Source: Clostridia bacterium
GTDB taxonomy: Bacteria > Bacillota > Clostridia > Oscillospirales > Acutalibacteraceae
Direction of reading: 5' to 3'
Assembly: GCA_017430535.1 (NCBI GenBank)
Contig: JAFRMR010000003.1
Coordinates: 434,001-498,000, forward strand
DNA: 64,000 nt
The notes beneath the pieces are model-generated. The model searched no databases and was not told the DNA's origin. It worked only from the letters and a program-made list of their open reading frames with translations. The position numbers and the translations under genes were made by a program. Positions 42,133 through 50,046 of this stretch are shown one piece after another. Numbering within the stretch: the first letter of the stretch is position 1; each line of letters begins with the position of its first letter.

Positions 42133-42160
42133 AAAACCCGATGCAAAAGCATCGGGTTTT
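42133..42160 (-). terminator. Terminator of the tRNA-Thr/tRNA-Tyr unit
   Basis: Perfect 12-bp stem AAAACCCGATGC/GCATCGGGTTTT with a 4-nt loop, directly after the tRNA-Tyr CCA. Confidence 0.9.
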
Positions 42161-42161
42161 C

Positions 42162-42246
<85 letters not shown>

Positions 42247-42266
42247 ATATTCTGTTTAAGCTGATG

Positions 42267-42342
42267 TGGAGCTGGTGGACGGACTCGAACCCCCGACCTG
42301 CTGATTACAAATCAGCTGCTCTACCAACTGAGCTACACCAGC
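42267..42342 (-). tRNA. tRNA-Thr (anticodon TGT)
   Basis: A 76-nt cloverleaf; acceptor GCTGGTG/CACCAGC, D arm AGCTCAGTTGGTAGAGC, anticodon arm CTGATTTGTAATCAG gives TGT, encoded CCA. It precedes tRNA-Tyr by 20 nt in one transcript. Confidence 0.96.
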
Positions 42343-42357
42343 ACGGAATGCTCAAAC

Positions 42358-42386
42358 AATATATCATAAAGTTTATGCTAAGTCAA
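42358..42386 (-). promoter_or_regulatory. Promoter of the tRNA-Thr/tRNA-Tyr unit
   Basis: Minus-strand TTGACT and TATATT with a 17-nt spacer, 15 nt before tRNA-Thr. Confidence 0.8.
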
Positions 42387-42549
42387 GATTTTTTATAAAA
42401 ATAATTGTATTATTCCTGTGGGTAAATACAGAGAAGAGATAGATAATCCCATTTAATTCAAAAACTTGCAATACAGTAATTCAATATTAAAGAATTGCTC
42501 AACTATTGTTACAACAAGAGGCACAAGGACTGCTCTTAGCTTATGCTTC

Positions 42550-42578
42550 TTTACATTTTATTTCTTTTATTGTATAAT
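42550..42578 (+). promoter_or_regulatory. Promoter of the Ntn-hydrolase gene
   Basis: TTTACA and TATAAT with a 17-nt spacer, 26 nt before the GTG start. The 42387-42549 stretch shows nothing else. Confidence 0.75.
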
Positions 42579-42604
42579 AATCTGCAGAAAAAGGGGGATT
42601 TGGT

Positions 42605-43795
42605 GTGCAGGCAATTAACTTTTCAACAAAAGCTGTTTCGGTTTTTCTGTCGGCAATTATAGGGATTTTCGGGTCAATAACCGGTATCCGCACCGGGAGG
42701 GCGGAGTCGCTTGATTCCATAACAAAAGTTGCGGATAATTATTACATTATGGACTATACCTACGACTACGACCTTGATACTCTGCTGGAAAGCCGTACGG
42801 GCAACTCAACCACGGCAGGGCTGCTGCTTTACTCCTTTGCGGATGTTTTTCTTCAGTTCAATCCCTGCGCAAGGAAGGTTGTTTCAAACCTGGGCCTTTA
42901 CTTTGATATAGACAGCGAAAAAACATCTGAGATTATGCAGAAGGCTTTAAGCCTGACCGGTTTCGGGTGCACAACCTTCAATGCGAAAACGCCCTCCGGC
43001 GACAAGCTGTTTGCCAGAAACTATGACTATATGGATTCGCCGGGGCTGACGGTATGGACACATCCGAAGGACGGCTATGCCAGCGTATCCACGGTTTCGC
43101 TCTACTTTCTGGGATACGGCGGAGACTTTTTGCCGGAAGGCCCCCTGACCTCTCTGCTGACACTTATTGCCCCGTATATTCCCGTGGACGGCATGAACGA
43201 AAAGGGGCTTTCAATAGGGGTTCTTGAGCTTGAAACCCCGGAAACCTTCACCCAGACGGAAAAGAAGGATATTACAACCACCGCCGTTATACGCACGGTG
43301 CTTGACCACGCCGCAACGGTTGATGAGGCAATTGAGATATTCAAAAAATATGATATGCACGACCTTCTGGGCGGTGCCTGCACCTATCATTACCAGATAG
43401 CCGATGCCTCGGGCAAAACCGCAATAATTGAGTATGCAAACGGTGAAGCGACTGTACTGAGGCCCGGAAAATCCGGCACAATGATTGCGGCAAACTTCTG
43501 GCTTACCAAAGGCGTTGATGACCCGGAGGGGCTTGGCAAGGACAGATATGCTACCGCCGAAAAAATGCTGAAGCGGAAAAACTATAAAGTAAGCGAAAAA
43601 GAGGCAATGGATATACTTAAAGCCGTGCACCTTGAAAACGAGGATATGAACGGATATATCTGCTCAACACTATGGAGCGTTGTATATAACAACACGGCAA
43701 AAACATTTACCCTATGCCCGATGTATAACTACAGCACAAGGTATGTTTTTTCCGTTGGCAATCCTCTGAATTACAAAACCAAAAGCGTATCTTAA
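42605..43795 (+). CDS. Linear amide C-N hydrolase (choloylglycine hydrolase/C45-like Ntn hydrolase)
   Basis: Protein of 396 residues starting at GTG after GGGGGA. A signal-type N-terminus (about 8-33) and a leader of about 120 residues precede GFGCTTFNAKTPSGDKLFARNYDY, where the Cys would be the N-terminal nucleophile after self-processing (Ntn fold); the following R-N-Y-D matches choloylglycine hydrolases and penicillin V acylases. GLSIGVLELETPE and NFWLTKGVDDPEG are family-like. Such enzymes cleave bile-salt, N-acyl amino-acid or acyl-homoserine amides. The long pro-region is closer to C45 autoproteolytic acyltransferases, so bile-salt activity is not assured. Confidence 0.85.
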   Translation: MQAINFSTKAVSVFLSAIIGIFGSITGIRTGRAESLDSITKVADNYYIMDYTYDYDLDTLLESRTGNSTTAGLLLYSFADVFLQFNPCARKVVSNLGLYFDIDSEKTSEIMQKALSLTGFGCTTFNAKTPSGDKLFARNYDYMDSPGLTVWTHPKDGYASVSTVSLYFLGYGGDFLPEGPLTSLLTLIAPYIPVDGMNEKGLSIGVLELETPETFTQTEKKDITTTAVIRTVLDHAATVDEAIEIFKKYDMHDLLGGACTYHYQIADASGKTAIIEYANGEATVLRPGKSGTMIAANFWLTKGVDDPEGLGKDRYATAEKMLKRKNYKVSEKEAMDILKAVHLENEDMNGYICSTLWSVVYNNTAKTFTLCPMYNYSTRYVFSVGNPLNYKTKSVS

Positions 43796-43814
43796 TTGTT
43801 TACTTATAAACAGA

Positions 43815-43844
43815 AAACAGGGCTGACCCAAGTCAGCCCTGTTT
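43815..43844 (+). terminator. Bidirectional terminator
   Basis: Perfect 13-bp stem AAACAGGGCTGAC/GTCAGCCCTGTTT with loop CCAA; serves the Ntn-hydrolase gene and the convergent metallo-hydrolase gene. Confidence 0.9.
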
Positions 43845-43848
43845 GATT

Positions 43849-44649
43849 TTACTGTTTTTTGAAAACACGGTCGGTTCTGTAAAGGATTCCGTCGCTTTGG
43901 GGCGGATACTGCTTTATGAGGGGCAGGATTGTATTGCGGGAGCGGCTCTGCAGAATCTCCTCACCCCACCCGATAACCGTGCCAATATATTCACGGGTAA
44001 GCTCCGGGGTACGGTGACCCCAGAAAATGCGGTAATCCGCGCTTTTTTCATAAAGCCAGCGGGCGGAGGGCAGCCACTCCTCAACAGAGGTGCAGCCCGG
44101 CAGATGCAGCCATAGAGCGTCGCACACATTATCTCCGCTGAAAATCAGTTTATCCTCTTCATCAATAAATGCAACGCTGCCTTTGGTATGGCCGGGTGTA
44201 AGGTGAGCCGTAACGGTTTTGCCCCCGAGGTCAACCGAGAAATCATCAAAGGGGGTAAGGTTTGCTTTGCGGGGATACCGCTTTGCATCCCGGGGCCCTA
44301 TACCGTGGGCTTTTACGGCGGCATTGCCCAAGGTAAAAAGGCGGCGCAGGAATACGGAAGCCTGAGCCCGGTTAAACAGGCGGCAGTCAAGCCTGTGAAC
44401 AAACACCTCATCAAACTGCCCTGCCCCGCCTATATGATCCACATGGCCGTGGGTGGCGGCAACGGTAAAGGGCAAATCCGTAACGCTGCGCACTGCAGCG
44501 GTATAATCGCAAAGCCCTGTGCCGCAGTCAATAAGCAGCGCTTTACTGCTGCCGGCCAGCAGATAGCAGTTGGTGCCGTCAAATTCATTTATAAGGTAAA
44601 CTCCCCCGGCTATGGGCCGGATTTCGGGAGTTTTTTCTTTTACGGTCAA
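43849..44649 (-). CDS. MBL-fold metallo-hydrolase (glyoxalase II-like)
   Basis: Protein of 266 residues. Metal site ATHGHVDHIGG, then HLTPGHTKGSV and FSGDNVCDALW, and a last His in IFWGHRTPEL: the full set of the metallo-beta-lactamase fold with two metals. It could open thioesters, lactones or phosphodiesters. I choose a TTG at 44649 because GGGGGAGG lies 7 nt upstream; a GTG 16 codons earlier, inside the preceding gene, has no such site. Third gene of the operon with the secreted protein and the lipoprotein MBL. Confidence 0.82.
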   Translation of the reverse strand: MTVKEKTPEIRPIAGGVYLINEFDGTNCYLLAGSSKALLIDCGTGLCDYTAAVRSVTDLPFTVAATHGHVDHIGGAGQFDEVFVHRLDCRLFNRAQASVFLRRLFTLGNAAVKAHGIGPRDAKRYPRKANLTPFDDFSVDLGGKTVTAHLTPGHTKGSVAFIDEEDKLIFSGDNVCDALWLHLPGCTSVEEWLPSARWLYEKSADYRIFWGHRTPELTREYIGTVIGWGEEILQSRSRNTILPLIKQYPPQSDGILYRTDRVFKKQ

Positions 44650-44674
44650 ATTATTTCCTCCCCCTACCCGGATT

Positions 44675-45409
44675 TCAGGAAAGCTCAATTTCTTCACCCG
44701 GGGCTATAATAAGGCGGTTGGGGGCGTTGAAGCTTTCGGCTCTGCTTCTGTCAAAAAGCTGACCGGGAATCATATGGTAAGGGATATTGTGCTTTGCCCC
44801 CACAAGAGCTGCGCACTCTGCGGCTTCATCAAGATCCATATTATAAATACCGTCACAGCAGAAAAAGGCATAGTCAATACCCCTGCCGGCAAGGTATGCC
44901 ATTTGCTTGGTTTTGCTTGTATCGCCTGAAGCGTAAACGGTGACACCGCCGGGAAGGGTGAGAATATAACCGACACATTCACTGACATTGTGGTTGCGGT
45001 TATAACCCGCCTCGACAGCCTCTACGGTGACAAAACCCAGATCAAAGGACTGATGATCTCCGCCCTCAAGGGCTTCCTTCCAGGTAATTATGCGGCAGTC
45101 TGGGTTTCGGTTTTTGATTTTATCCGTATTTGTGTGGTCGGAATGGCCGTGGGTAATCAGAATCAGATCAGCGGCAAGGTCATAGCCGCTGCCGGCGTAA
45201 GGGTCAATATAAATCACCTTGCCCTGAGCCGTGGTAATCCTAAGACTTGCGTGGCCCTGATAAAGAAGCGTATCCGATGAAACGCTCATATTCTCTTCCC
45301 CTTTGCTCACATTATCGGTTAAACTCTGCTCTTCAGTCTGCCTGCCTGTGCAGCCGAAAAAAGAAAGCAGGAGGAGCAGGGTTAAAATTATACAAACTGA
45401 TTTGCGCAT
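44675..45409 (-). CDS. Lipoprotein MBL-fold hydrolase (UlaG-like)
   Basis: Protein of 244 residues. Signal peptide with lipobox LLSFFGC (Cys20) makes it a membrane-bound lipoprotein. The MBL site is LITHGHSDHTNTD, with YASGDTSKTK and later His residues (KHNIPYHM) characteristic of UlaG/beta-lactamase-like L-ascorbate-6-phosphate lactonases, which are normally cytosolic. An outside location with this fold is unusual and suggests a lactone or phosphonate substrate in the envelope. It starts 8 nt after the preceding secreted-protein gene and overlaps nothing after the revised MBL start. Confidence 0.85.
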   Translation of the reverse strand: MRKSVCIILTLLLLLSFFGCTGRQTEEQSLTDNVSKGEENMSVSSDTLLYQGHASLRITTAQGKVIYIDPYAGSGYDLAADLILITHGHSDHTNTDKIKNRNPDCRIITWKEALEGGDHQSFDLGFVTVEAVEAGYNRNHNVSECVGYILTLPGGVTVYASGDTSKTKQMAYLAGRGIDYAFFCCDGIYNMDLDEAAECAALVGAKHNIPYHMIPGQLFDRSRAESFNAPNRLIIAPGEEIELS

Positions 45410-45417
45410 AGCTTTAT

Positions 45418-45981
45418 TTACACCTTCGGAAACAGCCCGGTTATAAACAGACGGATTTTTTCAACAATGCCGCTGAAAAATGCTGCAATACGCTGAAAGA
45501 TATTCATTTGCTGCTCATCATCGTTGTTTTTGCCGGTATCTTCGGGGGTAACATCCCTGTATTTGTCAAGGTTGGGGCTGTCTGTGAGATAATTAGGCTG
45601 AATGGCAGTATCGCCGTAATATAAATCAATCACCTTACCATTGAGCACATATACGCCGCCGTTACCGTGCTTTGCGATTGTGTATCCCTGCTCAGCTGTA
45701 AACATAATGCGGAAATAAACGCTTTTGCCGGCGGGAATTATATCGCCGTCTTTAAGCGTAACAGCATAGCCGTCAGACCCGTAATACCACATTCCGTCTG
45801 TAACGGCCGAGTATTTTTCGGGCTCTGCAGTTTCAAGCTTAACAGCATTGCGATAAGTATCCCCTGCTTTGGGAAGGGTAACGGTTGCCTCCATACGGGT
45901 AACTGTTCCTTCGGCAAATGCGGGCAGAGCAAGGGCAAAAAGCATAATGGCACAGATTAAAACGGACAAAAGTTTTTTCAT
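45418..45981 (-). CDS. Small secreted protein with NIFQRI tail
   Basis: Protein of 187 residues with a clear signal peptide (cleavage ALPAFA, about residue 23) and a beta-rich domain (YRNAVKLETAEPEKY, MWYYGSDGYAVTLKDGD, AEQGYTI, GGVYVLNG). It ends in an amphipathic, aromatic helix NIFQRIAAFFSGIVEKIRLF. The same style of tail ends the divergent protein at 47123-47656. No known catalytic motif. GGAGG sets the ATG at 45981; earlier in-frame codons lie in the promoter. First gene of the minus-strand operon with two metallo-hydrolases. Confidence 0.8.
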   Translation of the reverse strand: MKKLLSVLICAIMLFALALPAFAEGTVTRMEATVTLPKAGDTYRNAVKLETAEPEKYSAVTDGMWYYGSDGYAVTLKDGDIIPAGKSVYFRIMFTAEQGYTIAKHGNGGVYVLNGKVIDLYYGDTAIQPNYLTDSPNLDKYRDVTPEDTGKNNDDEQQMNIFQRIAAFFSGIVEKIRLFITGLFPKV

Positions 45982-46005
45982 AAAACTGCCTCCTTGTATA
46001 ATAAA

Positions 46006-46034
46006 AATATACCACGGCGGGGCGGAAAATTCAA
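46006..46034 (-). promoter_or_regulatory. Promoter of the secreted-protein/metallo-hydrolase operon
   Basis: Minus-strand TTGAAT and TATATT with a 17-nt spacer. Confidence 0.7.
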
Positions 46035-46053
46035 CGAAAAAACTGAAATGAAA

Positions 46054-46082
46054 TTGAAATAACAATAAGGATATTGTATAAT
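46054..46082 (+). promoter_or_regulatory. Promoter of the PHP-domain operon
   Basis: TTGAAA and TATAAT with a 17-nt spacer, 19 nt from the neighbouring divergent -35, so the two operons may be co-regulated. Confidence 0.75.
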
Positions 46083-46114
46083 AGATATATAATGTTTCCA
46101 AAGGAGAGATAAGC

Positions 46115-47110
46115 ATGGCAGGAAAATGGTATTACGGCGATACTCACATGCACACAACAACTTCAGACGGAAAAATGCGGCTCTATGAGCTGATTGCAAG
46201 AGCAAAAAAGAATTCGCTGGACTGGATAATAATAACAGACCACAATGCCGACTGCGTTGAAGAGAGCTTTGACAGCGAAGGGCTTACTGTAATAAGGGGG
46301 CAGGAAATAACCGTTGACGCCGGCCACGTTAATGTGTGGGGCGCAAAGATACCCGATAATCCGCCCTATGATATCCCCGATGAAAAAGCCTATGCCGATA
46401 TAATGGAGCGCTGCCGCAAAGCGGGGTCAACGGTATGCCTTAACCACCCCTACTGCTCACAGTGCGGTTTCAGGGTGCCTATTGATAACCTGCCGGCGGA
46501 CTGTGTGGAGGTTTGGAACACCATACAGCACAGCGACAATGTAAGAAACATGAACTGGTGGGTAAACCAGCTGAAGCAGGGCCGGCATATAGCCGCCGTG
46601 GGAGGCTCCGATTACCACAGCGACCAGGTGGGAATTGATATGATGGCTATGCCCACCACCGTTACCTTTGCCGGGAGCAAAAGCCCGGAGGATATACTCA
46701 GAGCCCTCAGGGAAGGCAGAAGCGTAATTACAAACAAGCCGGGAACCTCTATGATTTACCTGACAATCGGCGAAGCTATGCTCGGCGACACGGTAAAGCT
46801 TGAGCCGGAGCTTAAAGGAAAATGCAAGGTAACCAAACTGCTACCCGGGTTTGAAATAAAAATATTTAATAACGATACAGTTATTTACAGCCACAAGGCA
46901 AAGAAATATGAAAAAAGGCACGATGTGGAATTCATCGTAAGAGAGCCGGGATATGTGCGGGCAGAGATCGACATGCACCTTAACGCACCCATAAAAAAGC
47001 TTGTGGGTTATGCAGAAACAAAGTACCTTGCCCCAAGGTGTGAAGTGCCCCCCGAAACCGCCGATGAGCTTTTCTGGGCCTTTACAAACCCCATATGGAT
47101 TGAAGAATAA
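46115..47110 (+). CDS. PHP-domain metal-dependent phosphoesterase (CehA/McbA-like)
   Basis: Protein of 331 residues. N-terminal metal motif GDTHMHTTTSDG, then ITDHNA, a Glu in VIRGQEITV, CLNHPY, and GGSDYHSDQVG near residue 165-175: the PHP active site that binds three metals. The remaining 150 residues form a beta-rich domain. CehA/McbA-like members hydrolyse carbamate or phosphoesters; the exact substrate is unknown. It leads an operon with a small secreted protein gene 12 nt downstream. Confidence 0.88.
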   Translation: MAGKWYYGDTHMHTTTSDGKMRLYELIARAKKNSLDWIIITDHNADCVEESFDSEGLTVIRGQEITVDAGHVNVWGAKIPDNPPYDIPDEKAYADIMERCRKAGSTVCLNHPYCSQCGFRVPIDNLPADCVEVWNTIQHSDNVRNMNWWVNQLKQGRHIAAVGGSDYHSDQVGIDMMAMPTTVTFAGSKSPEDILRALREGRSVITNKPGTSMIYLTIGEAMLGDTVKLEPELKGKCKVTKLLPGFEIKIFNNDTVIYSHKAKKYEKRHDVEFIVREPGYVRAEIDMHLNAPIKKLVGYAETKYLAPRCEVPPETADELFWAFTNPIWIEE

Positions 47111-47122
47111 AGGAGCTGCCGT

Positions 47123-47656
47123 ATGTTAAAGAAATCATTGGCACTACTGCTAGCAATCTGCGCTGTTTTATGCTGCATCATGCCCGCTTACGGGGCTGAG
47201 AAGAGCGAAAAAATATCGGTTAAGCTTAACAGCGACATTGCCGGGCTTTCTGAAAAAGACTATGAAAAACTGGCGGAGATAAAAAGCGGAAACATTGTTT
47301 ACAGCTTTGAAAGCGGCCTGCCTGTGCTTATTGCGGACTATGCAGGCACGGCAGAAAGCGGCCCTGTGAAAGCAGGAAGAACCTACTATTTTTACTATAA
47401 CTTCACAGCCGCCGAGGGCTATACCCTGCCGGATGAAATTAACGACAGCACTATTGATATTCAGTGCGGCAAAGGGGTTAAGGTAATAGCGGCAAACATT
47501 GTAACCGCCAAGAAAAATGATGCCAAGCTGAATGTAGTGAACTACAGAGGGCTGGCAATATATGCCGAAGTTAAGGTGGACGGCAATATTTTTCAGCGGA
47601 TTACCGGATTTATTTATGATATGATACTCAAGGCAAAGGCCTGGTCGCTGTATTAA
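47123..47656 (+). CDS. Small secreted protein with NIFQRI tail, partner of the PHP gene
   Basis: Protein of 177 residues: signal peptide (cleavage AYGAE, about residue 25), a domain with an FTAAEGYTLPDEIN motif resembling FTAEQGYTI of the divergent protein at 45418, and a closing amphipathic helix NIFQRITGFIYDMILK. Shared motifs show a common family of secreted beta-sandwich proteins. No catalytic residues are recognisable. Translated from the PHP transcript, with GGAG before the ATG. Confidence 0.8.
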   Translation: MLKKSLALLLAICAVLCCIMPAYGAEKSEKISVKLNSDIAGLSEKDYEKLAEIKSGNIVYSFESGLPVLIADYAGTAESGPVKAGRTYYFYYNFTAAEGYTLPDEINDSTIDIQCGKGVKVIAANIVTAKKNDAKLNVVNYRGLAIYAEVKVDGNIFQRITGFIYDMILKAKAWSLY

Positions 47657-47670
47657 AAAACAATTTAAAA

Positions 47671-47700
47671 CACCGCCGTGGGTTTGTTCCCGCGGCGGTG
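47671..47700 (+). terminator. Terminator of the PHP-secreted protein operon
   Basis: Stem CACCGCCGTGGG/CCCGCGGCGGTG (near-perfect 12 bp) with a 6-nt loop; followed by CTGTTATTT. Confidence 0.8.
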
Positions 47701-47717
47701 CTGTTATTTAATCTTAT

Positions 47718-48386
47718 TTATTTTGCAACAACATCAAATTTGATGACTTCGGCTTCACCGTAAGCTGTGAGATACTCTTTGAGGAGGGTGTCATCCTCAA
47801 GCACGCCGTCATCGCCTTTGGCTTCGTTTACATCACTGCGGTAGCAGTAAGTTTCGTTACCTTCTGCATCAAACTCGATATAAGCCTCATCCTCAATAAG
47901 AACTACGGCGAGTTCGGGATCTACGGTCATAATCTTCATACCGTGGTTGTTGCCGACATAAAGCTTGCCGTCTTTGATTGCGAGAGGATATGAGCTGCCG
48001 CCTGCCTGAACCTTGCCCATATACATTAAGGAACCATCGGCATCATAGAAATAAACATCGGCCTCAACTGCGGCATCATAGCGCTCACCCTCACCGAGGT
48101 TATTATCGAAGGTTGTGGGGGAAACGAGGAGAACTTCGGTATCGCCGATTTTAACCTGTGCATAGCCCATACCGTCTGTAAGCTTGGTATCAATTATATC
48201 GGTGAAAGTATTGCAGCCTGCGATATCAATGGCGGGAACAATGCCTTCCTCATCGGGGATATCTTCGGTTACGCTCGGCTCGGTTACTTCGGGGGCTGCG
48301 GTTGTTTCGGGGGCTTTGGAGCCGCCGCATGCTGTAACGGCAAACACCATTATTGCTATGAGGGCAAAAACAAGTAATTTTTTCAT
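47718..48386 (-). CDS. Lipoprotein of unknown function
   Basis: Protein of 222 residues with a signal peptide and lipobox VFAVTAC (Cys20), a Thr/Glu/Pro-rich linker (ETTAAPEVTEPSVTED), then a beta-rich domain of about 170 residues (KIGDTEVLLVSPTTFDN, VYFYDADGSLMYMGKV, KLYVGNNHGMKIM) that recalls small ligand-binding or inhibitor lipoproteins of Clostridia. No Cys in the mature part other than one in AGCNTF and one in TYCYR. No neighbour tells its job. Confidence 0.72.
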   Translation of the reverse strand: MKKLLVFALIAIMVFAVTACGGSKAPETTAAPEVTEPSVTEDIPDEEGIVPAIDIAGCNTFTDIIDTKLTDGMGYAQVKIGDTEVLLVSPTTFDNNLGEGERYDAAVEADVYFYDADGSLMYMGKVQAGGSSYPLAIKDGKLYVGNNHGMKIMTVDPELAVVLIEDEAYIEFDAEGNETYCYRSDVNEAKGDDGVLEDDTLLKEYLTAYGEAEVIKFDVVAK

Positions 48387-48432
48387 TTTTTTACTCCTTT
48401 ATTTTTATTTTATTAAACCGGTGAGCGGGATA

Positions 48433-48822
48433 TTACCCCAAATCAAACCGGAAATCTCCGTTTTTACATTTACCGTTTGACTGAATAATTATATAAACGG
48501 TGCCTGCTTTAAGCGGGGGCGAAGCTGATTCAACACTTTGCCCGGAATTAACAGAACACATCAGGGTTTTGGTACCTGCATCATCATAGTACACCTCTGC
48601 CGAGCCTTTTTCAAGCTTTGCGGTATATTTTATTACACCGGCATCGCTTTTATTCCTGAGCTTAAAAACCATTGTGCCCTCAAACTGATAAAAACTCATA
48701 AAGGCGTTATCAGACGTGTTGGAATGAACAAAGGCGACGGCGTTATATTTTGAATTATATGCGTTGCAGCCGGAAAGCAGAATAAAACAGATTATAAGCA
48801 AAAGGGATAACAGTTTTTTCAG
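48433..48822 (-). CDS. Small lipoprotein with a probable CTG or GTG start
   Basis: Lipoprotein of 129-132 residues: KKLLSLLLIICFILLSGC, then a beta-rich domain (AFVHSNTSDNAFMSFYQFEGT, SVNSGQSVESASPPLKAGTVYII). The upstream in-frame ATG at 48855 lies next to the -10 box, so it is outside the transcript. GGGGTGA lies 5 nt upstream of a CTG at 48822, which would give MKKLLSLLL..., the normal lipoprotein start; the GTG at 48831 is the other choice. Divergent from the sialidase-like gene; the domain resembles other small exported proteins here. Confidence 0.65.
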   Translation of the reverse strand: MKKLLSLLLIICFILLSGCNAYNSKYNAVAFVHSNTSDNAFMSFYQFEGTMVFKLRNKSDAGVIKYTAKLEKGSAEVYYDDAGTKTLMCSVNSGQSVESASPPLKAGTVYIIIQSNGKCKNGDFRFDLG

Positions 48823-48856
48823 CGGAATCACCCCGTGTTTTTCTTTATCTGCCATA

Positions 48857-48885
48857 ATAATAGCATATCCGGCGGTGATATTCAA
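48857..48885 (-). promoter_or_regulatory. Promoter of the small lipoprotein
   Basis: Minus-strand TTGAAT and TATTAT with a 17-nt spacer. It abuts the divergent rightward promoter, and the two -35 boxes are adjacent. Confidence 0.65.
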
Positions 48886-48914
48886 TTGAAGTTTTACGGA
48901 TACTATGGTATTAT
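48886..48914 (+). promoter_or_regulatory. Promoter of the sialidase-like gene
   Basis: TTGAAG and TATTAT with a 17-nt spacer; AGGAGA and the ATG follow at 48942. Confidence 0.65.
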
Positions 48915-48941
48915 TATAAAAAAGAATTTTCAGGAGATATT

Positions 48942-50018
48942 ATGAAAATATTAAAAAGCGGAATTGTTGCAAGGGTTACGGACAGCTTCTTTTCTTACCA
49001 CGCCTGGCCCTCGGTATGCCGGGATGAAAAAGGAAATATTTATGTGGTATGCTCCGGGCTGCGTATGGGGCATATGTGCCCATTCGGCAAAATTGTTATG
49101 TATAAAAGCCGGGACGGCGGGGAGACCTTCGGTCTGCCCACCGTGATAAGCGACCACTACCTTGATGACAGGGATCCGGGCATACTGTACCTTGGTGAGG
49201 GCAAAATGCTTGTAACAAGGGCATCCCACAGCGCAGAAACATATATAAAAGAGTTTGCGGACTGGATTTATTCCGACAGCGGCGAAGCCGGCAAAGGGAT
49301 GATTAAGCAATTTGAAAAGATACCCGAAGAATACGCAAAAGGCGGCTGCTTTTACCGCTTTGTTTATGATTACGGAGAAAAAGCCGGTGAAGAAAAGCCC
49401 ATACCCATACACTGCCCACACGGGCCCGCAATGCTCATCGACGGCTCAATACTTTACCTTGGCAAGGCAGTTTTTGCCTACGGCACGGAAATTGAAGACC
49501 GCTTTTTTGCCTATAAGAGCGACGATAAGGGCGAGACCTTCAACAGAATCGGCGAACTGAAAATACCCGAAGGGTATGAGCTTTCACAATTTCACGAGGC
49601 CCACTGCGCCCAGCTGCCGGACGGCAGAATAATGGGCCTGCTGCGCACTCACCTGACAGAGGATGACAACTATTTCACTATAACAAAAACCTTCTCGGAG
49701 GACGGGGGCAAAACCTGGAGCAAACCGGAGCTTACGGGGATATGCGGCTCCCCTCCTCACCTTTGTGTGCTTACGGGCGGAAATGCGGCCCTGACCTACG
49801 GCAGGCGGATACCGCCATACGGAATTTACGGCAGGCAGGTAAGCGGCACGGGAGAGATATCTGAGGATGAATTCAAGCTGGCGGAGTGCTTTGATGATGA
49901 TATAGGTTACCCTGCAACGGTTCAGCTGGCGGACGGCACCCTTTTCACCGTGTATTACGCAAGGTGCAAAGGAGATGACACCGCCTCGCTGCAATATGTT
50001 AAATGGAATTTGGAATAA
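48942..50018 (+). CDS. Sialidase-fold glycoside hydrolase
   Basis: Protein of 358 residues without a signal peptide. Two Asp-box motifs (KSRDGGETF, FSEDGGKTW), a DDKGETF-like third, and RDPGILYL in a six-bladed beta-propeller typical of exo-sialidases. An Arg triad is plausible (R in GLRMGHM, R in LRTHLT, R in YGRRIPPYG), and Tyr/Glu candidates exist in FHEAH and VYYAR. Being cytosolic, it would act on imported oligosaccharides or be a related BNR-type hydrolase. Fits a host-glycan-using genome. Promoter shared region with the divergent lipoprotein. Confidence 0.8.
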   Translation: MKILKSGIVARVTDSFFSYHAWPSVCRDEKGNIYVVCSGLRMGHMCPFGKIVMYKSRDGGETFGLPTVISDHYLDDRDPGILYLGEGKMLVTRASHSAETYIKEFADWIYSDSGEAGKGMIKQFEKIPEEYAKGGCFYRFVYDYGEKAGEEKPIPIHCPHGPAMLIDGSILYLGKAVFAYGTEIEDRFFAYKSDDKGETFNRIGELKIPEGYELSQFHEAHCAQLPDGRIMGLLRTHLTEDDNYFTITKTFSEDGGKTWSKPELTGICGSPPHLCVLTGGNAALTYGRRIPPYGIYGRQVSGTGEISEDEFKLAECFDDDIGYPATVQLADGTLFTVYYARCKGDDTASLQYVKWNLE

Positions 50019-50046
50019 CAAAAAATCAAAGATAAAGAGAAATAAT

